This document shows positions 19,088 through 29,740 of a stretch of 64,000 bases of DNA, piece after piece. Each line of letters begins with the position of its first letter. Position 1 is the first letter of the stretch. The position numbers and the translations under genes were made by a program. The stretch is taken from assembly GCF_000817775.3 (NCBI RefSeq), contig NZ_JTHE03000088.1:96320-160319 (forward strand), in the 5' to 3' direction. This stretch comes from Lyngbya confervoides BDU141951 (GTDB lineage Bacteria > Cyanobacteriota > Cyanobacteriia > Thermosynechococcales > Thermosynechococcaceae). The notes beneath the pieces were generated by a model that was not told the origin of the DNA, did no database searches, and worked only from the letters and a program-made list of their open reading frames with translations.

Positions 19088-19107
19088 CGTAAGTATAATC
19101 ACTTACG
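19088..19107 (+). promoter_or_regulatory. cpcL promoter -10 box inside an inverted repeat (candidate operator)
   Basis: CGTAAGT (19088-19094) and ACTTACG (19101-19107) form a perfect seven-base inverted repeat with a six-base spacer. A consensus -10 hexamer TATAAT (19094-19099) lies in the spacer region. A weak -35 (TTACCT at 19072-19077, 16-base spacing) fits. A regulator bound here would block or position RNA polymerase. The cpcL ATG is about 50 bases downstream. Confidence 0.55.
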
Positions 19108-19153
19108 CTTAGAATTGTCCAACTCAGATGGGGTTAACCAGTAGGTATTGAAT

Positions 19154-19888
19154 ATGGTACTTCCATTACTTGAATTCCCAACGACCTCTAGAAACTACCG
19201 GGTCGCCAGCTATGAGATTTCTGGAGACGAAGCTCCCAGGCAGTTTTCCACCGATTATCTGCAGCAGAGCGAAGGATATGACGCTCTGATTGAAGCGGCC
19301 TATCGCCAAATTTTCAATGCGCAGCACTTCACCGTGAGCAGCCGAATTCGGCCGCTGGAATCTCAGCTGCGGAATGGAACCATTACAGTGCGCGATTTTA
19401 TTCGGGGCTTGCTGATCTCCCCTCACTTTCGCACCTTCAACTACGAAAGCAACAACAACTATCGCTTTGTGCAGATGTGCATCCAGCGGGTGCTCGGGCG
19501 AGATGTGGAAGATGAACGGGAGAAATTAGCCTGGTCCATTGTATTGGCCACTCGGGGACTGGAGGGCTTTGTGAATGAGCTGCTTAACACCGAGGAATAC
19601 CTCAACACCTTTGGGGAAAACACCGTTCCCTATCAGCGTCGCCGGGTGATTGCCCAGCATAGCGTGGGGGCGATTCCCTTCGAGCGTATGGCTCGCTACG
19701 ATCGCAACCATCTGCAACAGCTTCAGGCCATGGGGAACGACTTTTCTGCCAATCGCGAACTGGGAGGCGGGCTACCCCCTGAGAATATTCGCCGCATTGG
19801 GGCCGTAATCACCTACACGGGCGCAACGCTGCTCTTGATAGGGGTACTTGCGGTTGTCTTATCCTGGTTCGGCTTAATCTCCATATAA
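19154..19888 (+). CDS. cpcL: Phycobilisome rod-core linker with membrane anchor (CpcL / CpcG2 type)
   Basis: Linker that joins phycocyanin rods directly to the thylakoid membrane and photosystem I, forming rod-only phycobilisomes for cyclic electron flow. Residues 1-185 form the CpcG-type linker domain (LPLLEFPTTSRNYRV, then SSRIRPLESQLRNG, RVLGRDVEDE and FGENTVPYQRR). The C-terminal ~30 residues form one transmembrane helix (ITYTGATLLLIGVLAVVLSW), which distinguishes CpcL from the core-binding CpcG1. A TTG at 19148 is in frame, but ATG 19154 (MVLPLLEF) is preferred. It stands alone, outside a cpc operon, with a notable promoter. Confidence 0.9.
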   Translation: MVLPLLEFPTTSRNYRVASYEISGDEAPRQFSTDYLQQSEGYDALIEAAYRQIFNAQHFTVSSRIRPLESQLRNGTITVRDFIRGLLISPHFRTFNYESNNNYRFVQMCIQRVLGRDVEDEREKLAWSIVLATRGLEGFVNELLNTEEYLNTFGENTVPYQRRRVIAQHSVGAIPFERMARYDRNHLQQLQAMGNDFSANRELGGGLPPENIRRIGAVITYTGATLLLIGVLAVVLSWFGLISI

Positions 19889-19940
19889 CTGCGAGAGAAA
19901 AGCAGCCCAAAGCCGTGCCGACCTTCGCCAGGGCTTGCGG

Positions 19941-19992
19941 GGGACAACCTGATCTGGGCACCCAAGCTCACCCCTGCCCCGTAGGTTGTCCC
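19941..19992. other. Long hairpin between convergent genes after cpcL
   Basis: GGGACAACCT (19941-19950) pairs perfectly with AGGTTGTCCC (19983-19992). The 32-base loop holds a small inner palindrome (TGGGCACCCA). It lies between convergent cpcL and the next gene and could stop transcription, though a T-run is lacking. Confidence 0.5.
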
Positions 19993-20033
19993 GCTTGAGT
20001 GCCCCGTGCGAGGGAGCATAGAACCTCAGGGAG

Positions 20034-20696
20034 TTAAGGATTGCGAATAATCTCAGTTACCAGAGTGGTGTACTTGGCAAAGTCGGTTTCCCAAGCGTTC
20101 AAGGCCTGGTGCAGCAGGTCTATGGGGGGCTGACCCGATTCCGGTTGGAATCTAGTTTCACAGTTTCCGGTAAAGACAATTCCAGGAACCGCAGTGCCGT
20201 CTGGCTCCGTCACTACAGCGTCCTGGATGGTTAGGTTCAGCGTGTTGCGCTCAAAGGCATAGCTCAAGTTCAGGCTAGCCTGGTAGGGCTTTGTACTCAG
20301 GCGGTTGGAATTAAGTAACCCCAGGATATATTGCCGCGCGGCTTCCTCCTGGCCACTAAAGCTTAAAAAACTGCGGAAGTTGACGCCCACCGCCCGGTAG
20401 TCAACACCACTGAGAATTTCACAGTAACGAAGGGCCATCTTAGGGGCCAGTACGTTCACGGGAGTCCCGTCAAAGGGTTGGACAATTTGAAACTGCTTCG
20501 GACTAGAGGCGATCGCAAACCCATTTTTGTAGCGAATCAACGCCCCGCGATCCGACAGCAGCGGTTTAGTGGCTAACTCCCAGCCTTTGCGACTAATTCC
20601 GCTTTGGGCCAGAAAATCAGGGGTAATCGCCCTTGACTCTTGACTTTCCACCGCCAGGACAATGGCTAATTCTTTAAAAACTAAATCACGATCCAT
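20034..20696 (-). CDS. Conserved-looking protein of unknown function
   Basis: A 220-residue soluble protein (MDRDLVFKELAIVL...), with no signal peptide or membrane segment. The N-terminal third has alternating helix/strand character. A central motif (LSGVDYRAVGVNFRSFL) and a C-terminal beta-rich part with LNLSYAFERNTLNLTIQ are visible. No catalytic motif is apparent and I do not recognise the family. Start ATG 20696. Codon usage looks like that of its neighbours. It lies downstream of, and is convergent with, cpcL, and upstream it faces the atp operon end. Confidence 0.65.
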   Translation of the reverse strand: MDRDLVFKELAIVLAVESQESRAITPDFLAQSGISRKGWELATKPLLSDRGALIRYKNGFAIASSPKQFQIVQPFDGTPVNVLAPKMALRYCEILSGVDYRAVGVNFRSFLSFSGQEEAARQYILGLLNSNRLSTKPYQASLNLSYAFERNTLNLTIQDAVVTEPDGTAVPGIVFTGNCETRFQPESGQPPIDLLHQALNAWETDFAKYTTLVTEIIRNP

Positions 20697-20839
20697 ATCA
20701 TTAATAAGGCATCAATAGAATTTCAAACATTGGAATTTAAGTCAGCAGAACGGTATCAAGGCTACTCTGAACGGCATCCCACAATCCACGCAGCAGCCAA
20801 GGTTAACGTTTCCATCACAACCCTAGCTTTGGCGAAACG

Positions 20840-20867
20840 AATCTGCCCAATAAAATCTGCCCAATAA
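20840..20867. repeat. Perfect 14-base tandem repeat next to the atpC terminator
   Basis: AATCTGCCCAATAA occurs twice head to tail at 20840-20853 and 20854-20867, directly abutting the terminator hairpin of the atp operon. Confidence 0.8.
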
Positions 20868-20897
20868 AAGACCCTAATTCACTACTGAATCAGGGTC
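20866..20897 (-). terminator. Terminator of the atpB-atpC operon
   Basis: Stem 20870-20881 with 20886-20897 (GACCCTAATTCA against TGAATCAGGGTC, one mismatch), loop CTAC. On the minus strand it is followed by TTTTATTGG. It ends 33 bases before the atpC stop. Confidence 0.85.
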
Positions 20898-20929
20898 CCG
20901 TCAAACCACAATGGCTAGAACCTCTAGCG

Positions 20930-21346
20930 CTAAATCTGAACAACTTCTCCAGAAGCCTGTAACTTCGCCCGAGCTTTTTTAAAGTCTTGAAGGGCTTGGT
21001 AGCGCCGCTGCTTGTCTTCACCCTGTTCCGCCTTTTGGAGGGCAGCTTGTGCATCGCCAAAGGCGCTGCGGGCCGCCTCGCGATCAATGGCGTTTCCCAC
21101 TTCACCACCGTTCACAAGAACGGTGACCTCGTCTGCTTCCACCTCTGCAAATCCACCCATCAGTGCGATCGCGGTCCAGTCATTATTCATGCGGACGCGC
21201 ATTACCCCAATTTCCAGGGCAGTGAGCAAGGGAGTGTGGCCTGTCAAAATACCTAACTGACCTGTGGTACTGGGAAGAATTACCTCCTCAGCCGTGGCAT
21301 CCCAAACCGTCTTGTCCGGTGCAATTACACGAACCGATAACGTCAT
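20930..21346 (-). CDS. atpC: ATP synthase F1 subunit epsilon
   Basis: Epsilon subunit of the thylakoid F1 ATP synthase rotor, linking gamma to the c-ring and inhibiting ATP hydrolysis. The 138-residue protein has the N-terminal beta-sandwich ([41 protein letters not shown]) and the C-terminal helical hairpin ([17 protein letters not shown]). The frame extends upstream to 21430, but ATG 21346 with GGAGAG just upstream is the true start. It is cotranscribed with atpB, 108 bases upstream, the separate beta-epsilon operon typical of cyanobacteria. Confidence 0.97.
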   Translation of the reverse strand: MTLSVRVIAPDKTVWDATAEEVILPSTTGQLGILTGHTPLLTALEIGVMRVRMNNDWTAIALMGGFAEVEADEVTVLVNGGEVGNAIDREAARSAFGDAQAALQKAEQGEDKQRRYQALQDFKKARAKLQASGEVVQI

Positions 21347-21418
21347 AGTTTCTCTCCAAACCGCAAATTCCTTCAGAATTGTCGGATCGATATGCAAGAT
21401 TGTCTCAATAAAATTAAC

Positions 21419-21448
21419 CCGACCCAGCACCGATCGGCGCTGGGTCGG
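21419..21448 (-). other. Intra-operon hairpin between atpB and atpC
   Basis: Perfect 10-base-pair stem CCGACCCAGC (21419-21428) with GCTGGGTCGG (21439-21448), loop 10 bases. On the minus strand it is followed by GGTTAATTTTATTG, a loose T-rich tract. It may act as an attenuator or mRNA-stabilising element that sets the beta:epsilon ratio. Confidence 0.6.
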
Positions 21449-21454
21449 CCAGAA

Positions 21455-23474
<2,020 letters not shown>

Positions 23475-24299
23475 ATGACTACCCAGTGGAGGGGCCTATT
23501 GCAAAACCTTGGCCTCTGGACCGGATCCTTTGCCCAATTTTCTCCTGATGGCACCCTTTTGCAGGAAACCCCCAGCCAGCTGAGCTTGACGCTATCCGAG
23601 AATCAGCAACGGGTTGACCTTTGCTTGAAGCGTTTTCCTAACCATCAACCCGCATCGGTGATCAATCTTCAATTCTCCTACCCAGGACCAGGGCGGCAGG
23701 TGCCCTTTCTAGAGCAGGGGGCCTTTTCTCAGGGAACCCTGCAATATTCGAAGGTGAGTCGCTTTGGCGCGGAGCTATCTATGATCTGGGGCGATCGCCG
23801 ACTGCGCTTGGTGCCACAATACGCCACGGGATCGCAGCTCACTCACCTCACCCTAATCTGCGAAACCCGAGCCGATTGCCCCCCCTCTCCGCCGCTCACT
23901 CTGGAAAAACTGCTCGGGCACTGGCAAGGCGAGGCTCACACCTCCTATGCCGATGGCCGAAACCCGGATCGCTATGCCACTGATCTGCAAGTCATCCAAA
24001 GGGGAGATCAGGTGCAGCAACGCATGCAGTTTGCAGATTACAAGATGGAAACCACCGGCCAGATCCATCCCTGTGCCATTGAGTTTACTTCCGGTCCGCA
24101 ACCGCTGCGGCTGCTGATGTTGCCGGGGGGTGGGTCTTCCCTTGGTCCGCTAGAAATCCAGTCGGGCGTTCCCTTTTTCCTGGAGGCGGGCTGGTGGATT
24201 GAGCCCGGATTGCGCCAGCGACTCATTCGACGCTACAGCGATCGCGGCGAATGGGAAAGCCTCACCCTGGTGATAGAGCGTCAAATTTCTCCGCGCTAG
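23475..24299 (+). CDS. DUF3598-type protein
   Basis: A 274-residue soluble protein with a cyanobacterial DUF3598 pattern. It starts QWRGLLQNLGLWTGSFAQFSPDG and is followed by beta-rich repeats of the calycin/lipocalin-like type. A second half begins LEKLLGHWQGEAHTSYADG and resembles the first (W-x-G-x near the start of each half), suggesting an internally duplicated barrel. The family is found with chromophore or lipid-binding proteins in cyanobacteria, but its function is not established. Start ATG 23475, which lies inside a tandem repeat. Confidence 0.72.
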   Translation: MTTQWRGLLQNLGLWTGSFAQFSPDGTLLQETPSQLSLTLSENQQRVDLCLKRFPNHQPASVINLQFSYPGPGRQVPFLEQGAFSQGTLQYSKVSRFGAELSMIWGDRRLRLVPQYATGSQLTHLTLICETRADCPPSPPLTLEKLLGHWQGEAHTSYADGRNPDRYATDLQVIQRGDQVQQRMQFADYKMETTGQIHPCAIEFTSGPQPLRLLMLPGGGSSLGPLEIQSGVPFFLEAGWWIEPGLRQRLIRRYSDRGEWESLTLVIERQISPR

Positions 24300-24384
24300 C
24301 CATCCCTGGTCAGGGCTACTTCAGCCATCCAGGGTCCAGAAAACAGGCTACGATAACTTCTGGTTGTGCCGCTGTGTAGGTTAA

Positions 24385-25722
24385 ATGCTGCAATTGTCCC
24401 ACGCCCCTGACCAGCCAGGGAAGACTCTCTGGACCTTGACGCCCAAGGATCCAGTTCTCAGGGGAACCGTGAGGGTACCCGGCGATAAATCTATTTCTCA
24501 TCGCGCCCTCATGCTCGGAGCCTTGGCAGAGGGCGAAACCACTATCGAGGGGCTGCTGTTGGGGGAGGATCCTCGCAGCACCGCAGCTTGTTTTCGCGCC
24601 CTGGGCGCGAAAATCTCTCCCCTGAATACGGAGCGGGTGACCGTTCAGGGAATTGGTCTGGGGAAGCTGTGGGAACCCGATACGATTCTAGATGCTGGCA
24701 ATTCCGGCACCACCATGCGTCTAATGCTAGGCGTTTTGGCCTCCCACCGCGATCGGCTATTTATGGTCACCGGGGATGCTTCGCTGCGATCGCGCCCCAT
24801 GGGTCGGGTGATTGCGCCTCTTGTTGAAATGGGCGCTCAGATTTGGGGACGTCAAGGCAACACCCTGGCCCCGTTGGCGGTCAAGGGACAAGCCCTCCAT
24901 CCTTTTCACTACCACTCTCCCATTGCCTCGGCCCAGGTGAAATCCTGCCTGCTGCTGGCAGGACTGATGTGCGAAGGCCAAACCACCGTCTCTGAACCGG
25001 CCCTATCGCGCGATCATTCCGAGCGGATGCTCCAGGCCTTTGGCGCTCAGATCACGGTGGATCCGGAGACGATTAGCGCCACGGTAACAGGCCCAGCAAA
25101 ACTGACAGGACAACCAGTGGTGGTCCCCGGAGACATCAGCTCAGCTGCTTTTTGGCTGGTGGCCGGGGCCATTTTACCCGGATCTGATCTGGTGATTGAG
25201 AATGTAGGCGTTAATCCAACCCGCACCGGGGTTCTCGACGCCCTCGCGCTGATGGATGCCGACATCACCCGGATTAATGAGCGGGAGGTAGCCGGGGAGC
25301 CCGTGGCCGATTTGCGGGTGCGCTATCGGCCCCTCAAGGCCTGCGTTCTTTCAGGAGGCCTGATTCCACGCCTCATTGACGAGGTGCCTATTCTGGCCAT
25401 CGCCGCAGCCTGCGCCCAGGGCACCACCCTCATCAAAGATGCCGAGGAGCTGCGAGTCAAGGAGAGCGATCGCATTCAGGCCATGGCCAGCCAGCTTCAA
25501 GCCATGGGGGCGGCGGTCCAAGAGCGCCCCGATGGTCTGGAAATTACCGGCGCAAAAGGTCTTCAGGGAGCCGTGGTGGACAGTTTTGGCGATCATCGGA
25601 TTGCCATGAGTCTGGCCATTGCGGCCTTAGTCGCCCAGGGAACCACCGAGATTCACGGCGCAGAATCAGCCGCCATTTCCTACCCTAGCTTTACCTCCAC
25701 CCTAGAAGCGCTCCTGCCCTAG
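24385..25722 (+). CDS. aroA: 3-phosphoshikimate 1-carboxyvinyltransferase (EPSP synthase)
   Basis: Sixth step of the shikimate pathway: joins phosphoenolpyruvate to shikimate 3-phosphate. The 445-residue protein has the family motifs [21 protein letters not shown] (about residue 37; split here for brevity), [46 protein letters not shown] and FGDHRIAMS. The GNSGTTMR active-site loop is the ordinary one, with Gly-Thr as in other bacterial enzymes. Start ATG 24385. It faces the convergent coiled-coil gene downstream, 68 bases away, with no obvious terminator. Confidence 0.97.
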   Translation: MLQLSHAPDQPGKTLWTLTPKDPVLRGTVRVPGDKSISHRALMLGALAEGETTIEGLLLGEDPRSTAACFRALGAKISPLNTERVTVQGIGLGKLWEPDTILDAGNSGTTMRLMLGVLASHRDRLFMVTGDASLRSRPMGRVIAPLVEMGAQIWGRQGNTLAPLAVKGQALHPFHYHSPIASAQVKSCLLLAGLMCEGQTTVSEPALSRDHSERMLQAFGAQITVDPETISATVTGPAKLTGQPVVVPGDISSAAFWLVAGAILPGSDLVIENVGVNPTRTGVLDALALMDADITRINEREVAGEPVADLRVRYRPLKACVLSGGLIPRLIDEVPILAIAAACAQGTTLIKDAEELRVKESDRIQAMASQLQAMGAAVQERPDGLEITGAKGLQGAVVDSFGDHRIAMSLAIAALVAQGTTEIHGAESAAISYPSFTSTLEALLP

Positions 25723-25790
25723 CCCCGCTACAGCAGGAGAAATATTTTGTAAATGCTGAGTCGAACCTCCACAGGAGTGATCGGGTCGCG

Positions 25791-27551
25791 CTAGAAGTTC
25801 AGCGTTCGCAGCACCTCATCTAGCTCATCCTGGGGATTTTCAGGTAGAGAAGCTCCCAGCTGACCTTCGAGGCCTGACACCCTTTGTTCCACCTGCTGCT
25901 CAACCAATTGCGGAATTCTTGAGAGGTCCCCAGAAACCTGCTGGGCCACCGTCTCAACCCGAGATTGCAGCGTGGCAATTTGCCCCTGAAGCTGGTTGAT
26001 CTGCTCTGCCTGCTCCGGCGCTTGGGAGGAGAGCCCTGTGAGCCGTGCCTCCAGAGCCTGGATCTGCTGTTGAACACCATGCAGCTGGTCTTGGGTGGCC
26101 CGATCTTGACTTTGTTCAGAAAGCTGAGTCATCCGATGATCTAGACTCTCCAGATGTCCCTGTAGCGGCCCCATGGCCCGTTGAATTTCTGGCTGCAGGT
26201 CTGCAGAGGACTGCTCAGCCTGAGCTTGCAGCGCGGCAAGCTGGTCGTATATCGGACGATTGACAGCGTCTAGCTCGGCCTGTAGGCCCTCTCGGCTGAG
26301 GGCATTCGCTGAGGCCTGGGTCGCCTCTTGGAGCTGATTTAGCCGATCTTGAATCGTGTTCAGCTCACCGAGCTTGCCTGCAATCGCCTCGTACTGTTCA
26401 CGCACAGAGGCATTCGCAGCATCAATACGCGCCTGAGTAGCATCTGGATTGGCCGCCTGGGAGGTCTCTTGGGCCAGCTTTTGCACCGCATCTAAACGGT
26501 GGTGGATCTCATCAAGCTGCTGATGAGAGTCCTGGATAGCGCCTTGTAAATGGGTAACTTCCGTGGAAATTTGGTGCAGGGACTGATCCAAAGCCTCCTG
26601 AAGCGTAGAAACATCGGTTTGCAGCTGCACTAGTAACTCTGCTGCACCCCCATCCTGAGCCTCAGGGGCAGGAGTCGCGGCCATCTCACCCAACCGATTT
26701 TCTAAATCTGAAAGCTGGGACTGTAGAGGCGTGACAAAAGATTCAATCCTGGCTTGAACGGCTTGCTCATCGTAGGAACTGGGCTGAGGTTCCGAGGCAG
26801 AGTGGGAGAGTTCGTTCAGCCGATGTTCCAGGGCAACAACTTGATCCTGGAGCGGATGCAACAGCGCCCCCATCTCCGCCTGGAGATCAAGGGACTGGGA
26901 GAACTCCGTGGCTTCTGGTCCTACATTGGACTGGACAACGCGCTGCTCAAGTTCATAGATAGCGGCGCTCAGGCGCGCCACATCTTCTTGAAGTTCAGTT
27001 TGTACCGCGCTCGGGGCCGCCTGGCCCTCTAATCGCTGCGTCAGGCCTTCAATGGTTTCAGCCATTTCTAGCTGATGATTTCTGAGGATGCCCACCTCCT
27101 GGTTCAAGGCTCCCCCTTGGGAATAAAAATCGCTGCCCTGTATTTCCAGAAAAGACTCAAGCTGTTGCACCTTCGACGCCAGCTCCTGGAAACGCTCGCC
27201 CCGTTCAAAATTCTCAGATCCTTCTTCATCCAACAGCTCTGCCCCCAGGAACTCGCTTCTCATACTTTGCAGCTTGGAGGCATACTGGCGCTGGGCCTCG
27301 ATTAAATCAGCGGTCGCCGTATGCATGGTCAGTCGATCATGCAAGGCCCGACTATACAAATTGAGGCACACCGACAGGGTTAACGGCGAAGCCGCAAAGG
27401 CCACCTGATTCCAAACGATTGCTGCAATCGTGCCGCCGATGGAGGACAGCGCTGAGATCAGCTCAACCAGAAATAAAACGTTGCATCTTTGCTTTAAGGA
27501 CTCAAACTCTTGATCTGGCGTGTTTTTTGCTAAACCTGTCGCACCCTTCAT
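25791..27551 (-). CDS. Membrane-anchored long coiled-coil protein, unknown function
   Basis: A 586-residue protein. Near the N-terminus, residues 20-75 hold two hydrophobic segments (NVLFLVELISALSSIGGTIA and VAFAASPLTLSVCLNLY), a likely membrane hairpin. The remaining ~500 residues are almost entirely Gln/Leu/Ala/Glu-rich coiled coil, with recurring L-x6-L spacing and repeated phrases such as LQSQLSDLENRL and LQGQIATLQSRV. The architecture resembles scaffold or cytoskeleton-like proteins of cyanobacteria, but no family can be named. Ribosome site AGAGG precedes ATG 27551 by five bases. Confidence 0.75.
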   Translation of the reverse strand: MKGATGLAKNTPDQEFESLKQRCNVLFLVELISALSSIGGTIAAIVWNQVAFAASPLTLSVCLNLYSRALHDRLTMHTATADLIEAQRQYASKLQSMRSEFLGAELLDEEGSENFERGERFQELASKVQQLESFLEIQGSDFYSQGGALNQEVGILRNHQLEMAETIEGLTQRLEGQAAPSAVQTELQEDVARLSAAIYELEQRVVQSNVGPEATEFSQSLDLQAEMGALLHPLQDQVVALEHRLNELSHSASEPQPSSYDEQAVQARIESFVTPLQSQLSDLENRLGEMAATPAPEAQDGGAAELLVQLQTDVSTLQEALDQSLHQISTEVTHLQGAIQDSHQQLDEIHHRLDAVQKLAQETSQAANPDATQARIDAANASVREQYEAIAGKLGELNTIQDRLNQLQEATQASANALSREGLQAELDAVNRPIYDQLAALQAQAEQSSADLQPEIQRAMGPLQGHLESLDHRMTQLSEQSQDRATQDQLHGVQQQIQALEARLTGLSSQAPEQAEQINQLQGQIATLQSRVETVAQQVSGDLSRIPQLVEQQVEQRVSGLEGQLGASLPENPQDELDEVLRTLNF

Positions 27552-27885
27552 TTTGCCTCTTTACCCCAGCCACTCGGTGTTGATCTAAGAACTTGATGTC
27601 AGAAGACCCAGTTGCATTCTGAACAGTAAACACCGCAAAGAATATCTCTAATCGAATAGAAATTCAACCCTACGCCAAATCCGATGCAAATAGGGTCATT
27701 GCCTGCGCCATTCTCGCGAATTTTCCTCAGATCTCCTTTCCCTTAGCCAGAGGCGGCCGGGAGCTCAAGATAAGCTTGTCTTAAATGAGTCTGAGGTGGG
27801 TCTCCCCCGTCAATCTATTGCCTAAAAATATACCCATTTTTAGAGTATTTTCTACAACTATAGAATTGCTTTCCCACAAAATCCC
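27552..27885. other. Intergenic region between chlI and the coiled-coil gene
   Basis: About 330 bases on the minus-strand path from chlI to the coiled-coil gene. AT-rich near 27820-27870. No terminator hairpin or RNA gene seen; it presumably carries the coiled-coil gene's promoter. Confidence 0.5.
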
Positions 27886-28995
27886 CTAGCGGCGCCCCCC
27901 CACCGGCTGCTTCTGATTGACGGACTCAAGCTCCGACTCATCTTCGAGTCCAAACACCTGGTTAAACACTTTCATGACCTTATACCCAGAGTCAATGGAC
28001 TCCAGGGGGTCCTTACGCAGGCGATGGCGCAGGCACAGCGTAATGACGCGACGAATATCCTCAACGGTGACTTCGGTGCGTCCTTCAAAGGCTGCGAGGG
28101 CTTTGGCGGCCCGATTGGAAACAATATCTCCCCGCAGACCGTCCACATCTAGCTCAGCGCACACCTGGGAGATCTGCACGCGCAATTCAGGTTCAATGGT
28201 GACCTGGTTCAGGGTTTGTTGAGCGGTTACCAGACGAGCCTGGAGCTGTTGCTGTTCCGCTTGATGCACGTCGTTGAAATGCTGGGGGTCTTGATCAAAC
28301 AGAGATCGCTCCTCCACAATTTTGACCCGCAGACTCGGCTCTTTAACGGTGCGAATCTCGGCATGCATCCCAAATCGGTCTAGCAGCTGCGGTCGCAGTT
28401 CTCCCTCCTCTGGGTTTCCAGATCCCACCAACACAAACCTGGCCGGGTGACGAATTGAGATTCCCTCCCGTTCCACGGTATTCCAGCCAGAAGCGGCTGA
28501 ATCAAGGAGCACATCCACCAGATGATCATCCAGGAGATTGACCTCATCCACGTAGAGAATGCCGCGATTTGCCTTAGCCAACAGCCCTGGTTCAAAGGCT
28601 TTCACCCCTTCTGCGAGGGCTTTTTCTATATCAATGGTGCCACAGACCCGATCCTCAGTAGCCCCCAGGGGTAAGTCCACCATTGGCACCTGCATCGTGC
28701 CGGTGGAAACAGGTTGTCCCGCCGACACCCGCTGTTTCACATCGTCACTCATCAGTTCAGGATCGCTGGGGTGGCTGTTAAAGGGGTCATCCTTCACCAC
28801 GGGAATTTCCGGCAACAGGTCTGCTAGGGCGCGGATCGTGGTGGACTTCCCGGTGCCGCGATCGCCCATAATCATGACCCCGCCAATTCTTGGATCAATG
28901 ACATTGAGCATCAGGGCTAACTTCATCTCTTCCTGACCCACAATGGCCGTAAACGGGAACACAGGACGACGGGTAACAGAGGATGTAGAACTCAC
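27886..28995 (-). CDS. chlI: Magnesium chelatase subunit I
   Basis: AAA+ ATPase subunit of the Mg-protoporphyrin chelatase, the committed step of chlorophyll synthesis, working with ChlD and ChlH. At 369 residues it shows [13 protein letters not shown], the Walker [10 protein letters not shown] (about residue 44), [19 protein letters not shown], the sensor region [21 protein letters not shown] and the C-terminal [14 protein letters not shown]. The start is GTG 28995; no ATG is closer and no clear ribosome site is visible. Likely light- and redox-controlled as in other phototrophs; that is not visible here. Confidence 0.96.
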   Translation of the reverse strand: MSSTSSVTRRPVFPFTAIVGQEEMKLALMLNVIDPRIGGVMIMGDRGTGKSTTIRALADLLPEIPVVKDDPFNSHPSDPELMSDDVKQRVSAGQPVSTGTMQVPMVDLPLGATEDRVCGTIDIEKALAEGVKAFEPGLLAKANRGILYVDEVNLLDDHLVDVLLDSAASGWNTVEREGISIRHPARFVLVGSGNPEEGELRPQLLDRFGMHAEIRTVKEPSLRVKIVEERSLFDQDPQHFNDVHQAEQQQLQARLVTAQQTLNQVTIEPELRVQISQVCAELDVDGLRGDIVSNRAAKALAAFEGRTEVTVEDIRRVITLCLRHRLRKDPLESIDSGYKVMKVFNQVFGLEDESELESVNQKQPVGGRR

Positions 28996-29098
28996 GATAA
29001 TTTACGCAATGACTGAATTAAGCTAAATCAAACAGAGGGAGGGGGACCGGCAGAGCGACCAGAAACGGATCTGAACTCCAACCAATCAGATGGAACTC

Positions 29099-29710
29099 TC
29101 ATTTTGCCATACTTATTGCCCCCTGCATGGGGTCAGAAATTTGCCCAGCGGCTCCGGGGGGCCAAAAGCGAAAATTAGCTCTGCCAATGATGTTGGCCTC
29201 AGGCAGAAAGCCCCAAATATGAGAATCGTTGCTGTTATTGCGGTTGTCCCCCATCACAAACAAAGCGCCTTCGGGAACAACCACTTCAGACATCTCATAG
29301 TTGGGTGGTGCGGCAATGTAGGGTTCTGAAATGGGCTGACCGTCCACCCACACCTGCCCTGCGGAGACTGAAACCCTCTGGCCGGAAGTGGCAATGATTC
29401 GTTTAATAAAGGCTTGGTCTGCGCCGTAGCCAATGGACTGAAGTTGATCGGGAGGGCGAAAAACCACAATATCCCCGGATCCGGGAGGGCGGAAGTCATA
29501 GGATAGCTTTTCCACCACAATTCTATCCCCTGGATAGAGGGTGGGAACCATGGAGACCGAGGGGATGTAGCGCGATTCTGCCACAAAGGCTTTAACCAAA
29601 TAGGCCAGGATCAACGCGATCGCAAGGGTCCAGATATTTTCCTTTTGAGCCGCCCAAAGGCGGGACCAGCGGCCAGGAGAATCGGGAGGCTGGGAGTCAG
29701 AATTGGCCAT
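29099..29710 (-). CDS. lepB: Signal peptidase I
   Basis: Membrane serine protease that removes signal peptides, 203 residues. One N-terminal transmembrane helix (ENIWTLAIALILAYLVKAF) precedes the catalytic domain. The Ser nucleophile is in IPSVSMVPTLYPGD and the Lys general base in FIKRIIATSGQ, followed by box E GDNRNNSNDSHIWG. An in-frame earlier start to 29734 is possible, but ATG 29710 (MANSDSQ) is preferred. It follows sds by 30 bases on the same strand, so the two are probably cotranscribed. Confidence 0.94.
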   Translation of the reverse strand: MANSDSQPPDSPGRWSRLWAAQKENIWTLAIALILAYLVKAFVAESRYIPSVSMVPTLYPGDRIVVEKLSYDFRPPGSGDIVVFRPPDQLQSIGYGADQAFIKRIIATSGQRVSVSAGQVWVDGQPISEPYIAAPPNYEMSEVVVPEGALFVMGDNRNNSNDSHIWGFLPEANIIGRANFRFWPPGAAGQISDPMQGAISMAK

Positions 29711-29740
29711 GCAAACGCAAGATAGAGCAGTCAAGCACCC

